Shown here: one piece after another, positions 63,175-64,000 of the stretch
Numbering within the stretch: the first letter of the stretch is position 1
Layout: the number at the start of each line of letters is the position of its first letter
NCBI GenBank assembly: GCA_033283335.1
Contig: JAWMQP010000005.1
Coordinates: 1-64,000, forward strand
Direction: 5' to 3'
Length of the DNA: 64,000 nt
Source of the DNA: Pseudomaricurvus sp033283335
GTDB lineage: Bacteria > Pseudomonadota > Gammaproteobacteria > Pseudomonadales > Cellvibrionaceae
The notes under the pieces: generated by a model
What the model was told of the DNA's origin: nothing
Seen by the model: only the letters and a program-made list of their open reading frames with translations
Databases searched by the model: none
Translations under genes and position numbers: made by a program

Positions 63175-63551
63175 TATCTTGACACCTCTCCGCTGATCGC
63201 CATCTTGTTCAGGCTGCCGTACTTGGCCATTCCCTCAAGGATGGCCTGATAGTGCAGTACCACCTCGTTCAATTTCGCCATTTCAAGATCCACTTGCACC
63301 TCGGAGAACTGAGATTTTCCCGTGAGGGCACCACTGGCAATATCCTGTTTCAGGCGCTGTAACTGATCGACCGAGCCATCGCCCTGCTGCAATGCCTGAG
63401 CAATCGCCTGTTCAAAGCTGACATGAGCTGGCTTGAACCCAGGCGTGTTGCTGTTCGCAATATTATTGGCGATCTGTTTCTGCTCCAGAGCCAAGGCGTC
63501 TAACGCAACCTCAGCAGCGGTTTTGACCGGTGAAAGTAAAACTCCTGACAT
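63174..63551 (-). CDS. flgB: Flagellar basal-body rod protein FlgB
   Basis: 125 residues. The N-terminal motif ALDALALEQKQIANNIANSNTPGFKPAHVSFEQAI and the C-terminal VDLEMAKLNEVVLHYQAILEGMAKYGSLNKMAI are FlgB-type. Proximal rod. Eight bp after flgI and fused in overlap to flgC. Confidence 0.95.
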   Translation of the reverse strand: MSGVLLSPVKTAAEVALDALALEQKQIANNIANSNTPGFKPAHVSFEQAIAQALQQGDGSVDQLQRLKQDIASGALTGKSQFSEVQVDLEMAKLNEVVLHYQAILEGMAKYGSLNKMAISGEVSR

Positions 63552-63559
63552 AGCGATAC

Positions 63560-64000
63560 CTATTGAATAATCAACTCAGCGTGCAACGCGCCTGCCGTTT
63601 TCAGCGCCTGCATGATACTGATAATGTCCTGACTGGAAGCCTGCAACTTATTCAGGGAGACAACCAGATCCGATACGGTCGTCATACCTTTAATTTCAAC
63701 ATGTGCCGCCGCTTCCTCATTGACAGCCAGCTCCGAATTGGCGACGACGACGGTGTTCAACCCCCGGGAATAATTGCGACCTATAAAGCTGGGTTGTGAT
63801 GCTTCGTATTCGGTGCTGATGGTCACAGAAAGGTCGCCATGGGTGATGCTGGCTTTGGATACCATGACATCACCACCAGCAACCACGGTACCGGTTCGTT
63901 CGTTAACAACAACCCTGGCGTGTTTGTCAGGTTTCACCACTATCGATTCGGTTTGGGCAAGAAAGCCCCAGGGGTTATTACGGTAAATGTCGGGGATCTC
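63560..64000 (-). CDS. flgI: Flagellar P-ring protein FlgI, C-terminal part (runs off the right edge)
   Basis: The last 146 residues read EIPDIYRNNPWGFLAQTES, then VVKPDKHARVVVNERTGTVVAGGDV and ISTEYEASQPSF, ending VVSLNKLQASSQDIISIMQALKTAGALHAELIIQ, all typical of FlgI, the periplasmic P ring around the rod. In many operons flgI is followed by flgJ; here it is followed by flgB, an unusual order. The start lies outside the window. Confidence 0.95.
   Translation of the reverse strand, partial: EIPDIYRNNPWGFLAQTESIVVKPDKHARVVVNERTGTVVAGGDVMVSKASITHGDLSVTISTEYEASQPSFIGRNYSRGLNTVVVANSELAVNEEAAAHVEIKGMTTVSDLVVSLNKLQASSQDIISIMQALKTAGALHAELIIQ

Overview
The window reads as a chromosomal segment of a gammaproteobacterium. 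The order tRNA-Thr/Tyr/Gly/Thr-tuf, birA-coaX, greA-carB-carA, dapB-dnaJ-dnaK-grpE, recN, fur, bamE, rnfH-ratA, smpB and ssrA is the Pseudomonas/Cellvibrio-type arrangement. The proteins and the tmRNA tag (ANDDNYGAQLAA) suggest a marine Cellvibrionales-like bacterium; the genus is an inference and was not tested.

Layout. (1) 1-29606 is mostly conserved core: the tRNA-tuf operon, a SPOR protein, coaX, birA, an OhrR-like regulator with a glutathione peroxidase, carAB-greA, a chemoreceptor, the heat-shock genes (sigma-32-like promoters before grpE and dnaK), recN with a LexA box, fur, bamE, rnfH, ratA and smpB. Two NSS-family sodium symporters, a LysE exporter and a TonB-dependent receptor are interspersed. 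The block ends with tmRNA and a strong terminator. (2) 29607-37552 is AT-richer accessory DNA. It has a PepSY membrane protein, a lipoprotein, and then a degenerate array of orphan toxin C-terminal tails, each followed by a putative immunity gene. The cassettes are separated by an 820-bp RAYT transposase element with 25-bp terminal inverted repeats (two full copies) and by truncated relatives that always keep the same end. (3) 37555-52671 is one gene for a 5038-residue RHS/YD-repeat protein with an Ig-like block, two LysM domains and an AT-rich, probably exchangeable C-terminal tip. A putative immunity gene follows 2 bp later. (4) 52869-64000 is one tightly packed minus-strand flagellar operon: flgI(partial)-flgB-flgC-fliE-fliF-(92-aa orf)-fliH-fliI-fliJ-fliK-flgD-flgE-fliM-like-fliN-fliO-fliP-fliA. 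It is unusual: no normal fliG, FliM without the CheY-binding start, FliF with a short tail, a short FlgD, and no fliQ, fliR, flhB or flhA after fliP.

How it may fit together. The giant RHS gene starts directly downstream of fliA and carries a sigma-28-like promoter candidate, so its expression may be tied to the flagellar sigma factor. The strip of tails and immunity genes downstream looks like the history of tip replacement in this protein, with the RAYT repeats as the recombining or mobilising sequence. The combination of a divergent flagellar operon, its sigma factor, a giant LysM-RHS protein and a repeat-delimited toxin/immunity array is the part most worth following up.
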